Of a DNA stretch of 64,000 nt, positions 58,642 through 64,000 are shown piece by piece. The notes under the pieces were generated by a model. That model did no database searches, had not been told where the DNA came from, and was given only the letters and a program-made list of their open reading frames with translations. Every line of letters begins with the position of its first letter. The stretch's first letter is position 1. Position numbers and translations under genes: made by a program. Origin of the DNA: Phanerochaete sordida. Lineage: Eukaryota; Basidiomycota; Agaricomycetes; Polyporales; Phanerochaetaceae. Where the stretch lies: positions 744,001-808,000 of the forward strand of contig BPQB01000006.1 of NCBI GenBank assembly GCA_019973155.2. The letters are read 5' to 3'.

Positions 58642-60219
58642 ATGTTGGCGCGACCCTGGGCGCGACCGCTCGCTCGCACCTTGCGTGGCATAGGTGAGAT
58701 AGCAACCACCATTCCCTTGTCACGCAGGACTTAGTGATGCTATGGAGGTGCCAGATGCTACTGGACCCAGATCTCGGACCTTCCAGCACCCGTGTTGAAC
58801 TACAAGGCCATAGCGCAAGACGCGGAGGCTCATGCTCGGAATTTTGACATTCGGAAGTCGCTGGTTCCTGAAGACGCAGTGCAAAGCATCGTGTCGCTCC
58901 GAGCGCGACGCGTCGAGCTCAAGCGGCAGTCGGAGGAGGCAGCACGGCAGCGCAAGAAAGTCACTGACCAGATAAAGAAGAATCCCGGCGACCCAGAGGT
59001 CAAGAAGGCCGCTTTGGAGGGCAAAGTACTGAAGGAACGGTTAGTCGAAGTCACAGCCCAGCTGGAGGACGTGGAGAACCGTTTGCTCTCGCTTGCACTG
59101 CGTCTTCCGAACGACACGCATCCTGACGTCCCCGTCGGCCCCGAGTCCGCTGCCAAACTACTTTCAGAACACGGCCCACCGCTCACAGAAGCAAGCCCTC
59201 AGCGCGACCATGTCACCATCGCGAACGCGCTGAAGCTGCTCGACCTCGACAGCGGGAGGCTCGTCACCGGCAGCTCATGGTACTACCTCGTGAACGAGGG
59301 CGCGCTGCTCGAAATGGCCCTCACAAACTACGCCATGTCGCTCGCAGTAAAGCGGGGCTTCACGCCCGTCATGACTCCCGACGTCATACGTGCGGATGCC
59401 GCGCAGCGTTGCGGCTTCCAGCCGCGCGATCCCGACGGTGCTTCGCAAATGTACCATATCGCGCCTGACAACGAAGTTGGCACGTCCGGCCATGCGGACC
59501 TCATCCTCGCAGGCACGGCGGAGATTCCACTTGCAGGCATGTTCGCGGGGCAGACCTTCAAGCCGAAAGAGCTGCCCAGGAAGGTCGTCGGGCTCGGGCA
59601 CGCGTTCCGCGCGGAGGCGGGCGCAGGCGGAGCCGACACACGGGGTCTCTACCGTGTACACCAGTTCACGAAGCTCGAGCTATTCGCGGTCACCCCTGCG
59701 GATGAAAGTGAGGCGACGATGGAGGAGTTCAGGAGCTTGCAGACTGAGATATTTGAGGGGCTGGGCTTGACGTTCAGGTGAGTTCTGTGATCCCTTGCCA
59801 CCTCGACGTGATTACATACAGAGCTTCGCAGAGTCCTCGACATGCCCACCGAAGAGCTTGGCGCGAGCGCGTACCGCAAGTACGACATGGAAGCCTGGAT
59901 GCCTGGGCGCGGCAAGTGGGGCGAAATCTCATCTACCTCAAACTGTACCGACTACCAATCGCGTCGCCTACACATCCGCTACCAGACAAATGAGCATGGC
60001 CTGCATCCAGAGACCAAAAAGCCCTGGACTGTCACCACCTCGCACTTTGCACATACCCTGAACGGCACCGCTGTCGCTGTCCCGCGACTGATCGTCGCTC
60101 TGCTCGAGAATGGTGCCGTGCTCAACGACGCAGGGGAAGCCGTCGCTTTGAATCTGCCAAAAGCACTACTACCCTTCTGGGTGAATGGCCTTGACCGCGG
60201 TATCATCCGCTGGATTTGA
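58642..60219 (+). CDS. DIA4: Mitochondrial seryl-tRNA synthetase
   Basis: Exons 58642-58693, 58748-59777 and 59832-60219 give 489 residues. The start [18 protein letters not shown] is Arg-rich and without acidic residues, a mitochondrial targeting type leader. [20 protein letters not shown] and a coiled-coil arm follow. The class II core shows [51 protein letters not shown] (motif 2 region TAE), [20 protein letters not shown] then [33 protein letters not shown] with [11 protein letters not shown], and motif 3 [19 protein letters not shown]. It charges tRNA-Ser in mitochondria. The intron 58694-58747 and the acceptor at 59830-59831 are required by frame. Confidence 0.94.
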
Positions 60220-60326
60220 GCTGTCGAACCCATACCTTGGCCACCTCACTACTCCATCTTTGTCTTTCGCAGGTGTGCGGTGAATATATCATAGCAAATA
60301 CAAACATCAGATACCCTAAACCACCG
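60220..60326. other. Convergent 3' spacer (SerRS / CWF19-like)
   Basis: About 107 bp between two convergent stops; only AT-rich 3' sequence is seen. Confidence 0.35.
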
Positions 60327-62929
60327 TTACGCCAGCGTCGGGTCGAAGGCCTTGAACGCCTCTTTGAACCGCTGTGCGTCCTGCTTGTCCTCCTCGTCGC
60401 TCTGCACGCAGTCCTTCCAATCGAAGCGTTCTGGCATGCCGAGCAGCGTGACGAGCACCTGCCGTCCGAACTGGATCGGGAACGGCACGCCGTCCTTGAG
60501 CCAGTGCACGATCGTGCGGCCGTCTGGGAGCTCGACCTTGAAGTATCCGCGGTCGCCCGTGCCGAGGTTCGCGTCGGCGTCGAAGTCTTCGAAGTCGATG
60601 CGCAGACGCTCGCCCTCAGTCTTAAAGGCGTCGATGATCGCGTCGGGCGCGATCGAGCGCGGGACAGGGATGACTTGCCAGTGCGCGTGCCCGCCTTTCG
60701 CGCTAAGTCGGCCAACTTCGAAGGACACGGGGTGTGCATGGTGCTTTGCAAACATCGCGTGCAACGCACGCTTGTAGCTGTGGCATATTGCTCAGTATCT
60801 GTACAGTGCGGTAGCCATCATGGTCAGACGTACCTTGCAGTCTCTTCGACTATTGGACCTGAGAGATCTGAGGGTATCGTCGCGTACGTGGGGTAGTGAG
60901 TGATGGGCACTATGAGAACGTGTCCGCCACCAGGAACATCCGGGACCTTTGCGTCCCGGTAATCGGCAGCGTTATGTGTCGGTATGATCTGGCCTTTGGG
61001 GAGAGTGACATAGCACTCGGATCCGATCGAGACGATGAGATGCTTCGCAAGATTTGGGTTCGACAAGCAGAACCAACATGTGTCCGCTGAATGAAGAGTT
61101 AGTCTAGGTTGCGGTCGCTGTCGCATAAGTACTCACGGGCAATCGGTTTCGGAGGTTCGCGTGGACCTCCTCGTCCTCGAGCAGCAGACGAAGGACAGTC
61201 TTGGATGTAGTGGTTTTCGCTGCCGCACGCCCGGCAGACGTAGCCCTCGCGAGGCTTCTTTCCGCCTGTATCGCCCACGGCGTTCTTGACTGGACAATCG
61301 CGGACAAAGTGGTCGGTCTATAGGGGCCGGTGTGAGCTATGTGGGTAGCCACAGGAAGTGCGAGCTGACCCCTTGGCAAACCCTGCAAACGTATCCCTCC
61401 TTGGGCTTTGCTCGGTCTGGGCAGTCTGTGATGAAATGCTGTAAACAAGACTAGTAAGAGGAGGTAATGCGCATCAAGCCCAAGCTACCTACATCTGGTG
61501 CCTCGCAGATCTTGCATTTGTATCCTGGTGGCGGCTTACCGGGTTCACCCCCGTCTGAAATTAGAATTTTGAGGACGCAGAGACAGCGTCAGGCTGAGAC
61601 ACACGCACCTGTCCTACTCCGCTTGTTATCATTACCTTGGCCTCCCCAGCGGTAATCTCCATCTTCGCCCTGGAGTCCGCGTTTGTGTGATATACGCTCT
61701 GTGAAGGGATTTTTGGTAGCATTCGCTGGCCGAGGAGGGGCCGGACTAGTCGGTGTCTGGGGAGCGATAGAGAAAGCATAGAACCACTGATGGATATTCA
61801 GCGTCTTGTAGGATATGTATCAGGCAGCGCAAGCACCTACTCTTTGCTTCTTCCCAGAATCAGGTGTTCGTCCGAACGAGCCTAAGCTGACGAATCGCAT
61901 CACCCGCCCGCTCTCATCTTCCCAAACTATCGGCTCGCGCTCCCAGAATAAAGGCACGTCATCCGTGCTTCCTCCTCCGCCAGCTACGAAATGATACCGA
62001 GGCTTTGTCCGTCGCACGACTTCGGAGACAGCCTCCGCGCCAGGCGGTGATGGGAAGGACGGCGCAGGAAGAGGTGCAGAAGAGAATGCGGTGACATTCG
62101 TAGGGAAGGTGTTGGTGAGAAGGATGTCGATGTATTGCGATGACACCGTAGAGGCCTTGATTGCAGCAAGTGAGCCATACGAGGAGTCTTTCGTGCTCGC
62201 AGTCGGGGCTGACTTCGTCATGGTGTTTGCGAGCAACTTGTCGACGGTCAAGCTTGTGAAGTACGGCGACGTGAAGCCCTGAAGATGGTGTGAGCAGCAT
62301 ATAACGGGGTCGGGCGTTGTTAACCCAACGCACATGCATAGACTCAGAAGCTGAATAGAGATTGGCGTCATATATTCCTCCTAGGCACGCGATGCGAAGG
62401 CCTTGCGCTGTAGTCATGACCCCGGACTTGTCTAGTAGCCTTAAGCAAACCCGCGCTTTCAATGAGGATATGGAAGCACTCACGCAGCAGAAACACGTTC
62501 TTGGAGAGCTGTCCACCTGTCTTTGCAAACTTCTCTATGACAGGCGGAGGTAGAGCGTGCTCTCCTTGCATGATGAAGCATTCCATGGGTGCTAGCGTGA
62601 GCAAAGTAAGCGCAAGTTTCCGCAGCCTACGTCGGTTAAGACGCACCATCCAGAGACCCGTTCAGCAGTTGCACAACATCGTCCTCGTCGGTATATGCGC
62701 CCTCCTCATCTTTCGGCGGTCCAAAGAAGTCGCCCGTGCAAAGGACAAGATCGAATTTGCCGTGCTTCGCGTCGATAGCCTGTATCTTCGTGAAAAGCTC
62801 ACGGATTGCGCCTGCGGCAGAGCCTACAGTAAGACTATCGAAGCGGCATGTAAGCACAAAGGTCCCCACCAATCCAAGTTGCGAGAGGGCGTACACTTTA
62901 GCATTGGCGGGTGTCGTCGCATTGGACAT
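60327..62929 (-). CDS. CWF19-like protein (Drn1/CWF19L1) with CCHC zinc knuckles
   Basis: The start ATG 62929 (MSNATTPANAKV) joins LTVGSAAGAIRELFTKIQAI and GKFDLVLCTGDFFGPPKDEE, a metallophosphatase-like N-domain also found in debranching-enzyme relatives. YTDEDDVVQLLNGSLDG, the segment SSYGSLAAIKASTVSSQYID and WEREPIVWEDESGRVMRF follow. Three CCHC-type knuckles come next: GYKCKICEAPDHFITDC, GYVCRVCQGTDHFVRDC, GYVCRACGSENHYIQDC. The CwfJ C-terminal domains include ECWFCLSNPNLAKHLIVSIG, CYVTLPKGQIIP and PGGGHVLIVPITHYPTYATI, then FEVGRLSAKGGHAHWQVIPV and ERFDWKDCVQSDEEDKQDAQ. Family members bind spliced lariats/Dbr1 and the spliceosome; regulation of debranching is inferred. Confidence 0.88.
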
Positions 62930-63404
62930 GGCGGAATGAGTTCAAGTCGCGCGTCCGGCGCTATGACGTTCACGCGAGCGCGGCGCGTTTCCCGCTCTTC
63001 GTCTAGTACCACTACCACCAAACTCCGAGATGTCGATGTGCCGCGAATGCGTGCACATCATTGCTAGGGTAAGACATGAATTGCATCACGGCCACACAAT
63101 GCTGCGAGACACACGCGTGGCTGCCCTCTTCCGGAGTTCGTCATACAAGCTCCCGATCCGCCTGGTCTATGATGCGCTGCCTGCGTCGCTGCTGACATGG
63201 GCCGCGTAGAATATCAATGGCACGTACCACGACAGAAACACTCATGACTAGCTTTACTAGCAGTGCATCTCGCACCTTGACTCGGTCCCCCCAGCATCGA
63301 CTGTGGATAGCGGCCTCTTCCCCCACCGATTTCGTCCAGGGTGAAAGTCTTCTTTCGGGGCAGTCGGGAGGGCGGGCTAGAGACCCTACACTGTAGGCGA
63401 CGCC
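62930..63404. other. Intergenic/5' region of MDR remnant
   Basis: About 475 bp in which I cannot assemble the expected first exon of an MDR reductase. No other gene is seen. Confidence 0.3.
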
Positions 63405-63736
63405 GAAGTGCTTGTTCGAACTGTCGCACAAAACCCCAAGGACTGGAAGTATTGGTTCGTCACCATATGGTCTGGTCGTTCAACGCTAATCACTCGTCAC
63501 GTTCAGATATCGAGTGCCTTGGGAGTAGCTGTGAACAGTGTAGATATGCTGTCAAGATTGACACCATCGTCACTTCGTTTACAGTCGGCGACAATGTCAC
63601 AGCCATGGTGCCAGGCCAAAGGTGGATACTGTATAGCGGCGCGTTCGCAGAACGCTTGAAGATCGCGGAGGATCTGGTGTGGAAGACCCCGAGGGTTACG
63701 CTCTCCCATGAACCAACCGCCACCAGTCGCACGTAA
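63405..63736 (+). pseudogene. Apparently decayed medium-chain (zinc-type/enoyl) reductase
   Basis: Traces of an MDR reductase appear in order. First, EVLVRTVAQNPKDWK (63405-63450). After GTATTG...CACGTTCAG come CRYAVKIDTIVTSFTVGDNV and TAMVPG, then SGAFAERLKIAEDLVWKTPR followed by VTLSHEPTATS. Family members usually read VVKIGTNVTSFKVGDRV...GAFAEY...DLVWKxPE...TLSHEEAA. Frame is interrupted between blocks, glycines are changed (KIDTI), and the frame ends at a stop after TSRT (63734-63736) well before the nucleotide-binding fold. I judge it a pseudogene, but an unresolved 5' exon and the window end leave some doubt. Confidence 0.5.
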
Positions 63737-64000
63737 CCATTCTCCCTATTAATGCCGCTGACCCAAGCTGAGTTTTACATGCGCTGCGATCCAGGTGTTT
63801 TTTTTTTTTTTTTGTTTACGTCGGGAGTAGTGAGATCGCATTCACAGAAATGGGTGGACTGGACATACCTGTTAACACGCTCTCGCAGGCTCTGTGTGTA
63901 TGTTTGCCGTGCTGCTCGCACATGTTGCTGCTTACAAAGTCGCAGCAGCATCTTCGCCGAAGGATTGTGATCAGGTGGATCCCATGGGCGCAGATGCTGT
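63737..64000. other. Right-edge sequence with poly-T tract, no gene seen
   Basis: A run of about 17 T on the plus strand starts at about 63798. The rest to the window end is unremarkable; it may be the flank of a gene beyond the edge. Confidence 0.4.

Overview
The window reads as eukaryotic nuclear DNA from a filamentous basidiomycete, most likely an Agaricomycete close to the Polyporales (inference). The grounds are dense genes on both strands, many 48-60 nt GT-AG introns, GC-rich coding sequence, a fungal-type DASH kinetochore subunit, a SAP18 with an RGG/RS tail, and expanded F-box-like, LAC12-like and lipase-type families. I see no CRISPR, operon, virus or transposon. Exon borders were derived by hand from splice signals plus reading-frame continuity. 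Where exon lengths are given as a list, they sum to a whole number of codons.

Layout. 1-181: 3' end of an RNase PH-type exosome subunit. 467-4877 (-): SMC5. 5349-6131 (+): HAM1/ITPase. 6213-10361: two hotdog thioesterase paralogues (-) flanking a Ran1/Ksp1-like kinase (+). 10885-13018 (-): sugar transporter. 14705-15731 (+): short-chain dehydrogenase. 15963-17514 (-): aspartic protease. 18418-19383 (-): SAP18. 19772-20801 (+): AlkB-like dioxygenase. 21076-21576 (-): NEDD8. 21964-36959: three F-box/LRR-like genes, with a NADAR protein (-), an intron-containing tRNA-Tyr plus a tRNA-like remnant, a UBA/Zn/BIRC6-type E2 (+) and a peroxisomal-type carrier (+) among them. 38004-39113 (+): single-pass glycoprotein. 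39660-41825 (-): CCCH-FG nucleoporin NUP42, head-to-head with TAF4 (42091-43735 +). 43904-46915 (-): NOP14. 47850-49079 (-): GDPD phosphodiesterase. 49970-52411 (+): MogA-MoeA fusion for molybdenum cofactor. 52451-53234 (-): SPC19. 54025-55741 (+): class 3 lipase. 56268-58148 (+): large disordered protein of unknown function. 58642-60219 (+): mitochondrial seryl-tRNA synthetase. 60327-62929 (-): CWF19-like protein. About 63405-63736 (+): apparently decayed MDR reductase.

Most genes are housekeeping: chromosome maintenance (SMC5, SPC19), nucleotide hygiene (HAM1), transcription (TAF4, SAP18), ribosome biogenesis and RNA processing (NOP14, CWF19-like, exosome), mRNA export (NUP42), translation (SerRS, tRNA-Tyr), ubiquitin-like signalling (NEDD8, BIRC6-like E2, F-box proteins) and Moco synthesis. 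NEDD8 and F-box proteins both belong to the cullin-RING ligase system in general, but nothing here shows that these loci are functionally coupled.

The most interesting points are the E2 that joins UBA, an acidic stretch, Cys-rich Zn-like clusters and a BIRC6-type UBC; two proteins with N-myristoylation-type starts (an aspartic protease without an evident signal peptide, and the NADAR protein); the His-rich linker of the MogA-MoeA fusion; and the acidic, Cys-clustered tail of one F-box protein. I did not find a convincing wholly new system. The intergenic stretches I could not explain are listed as such.
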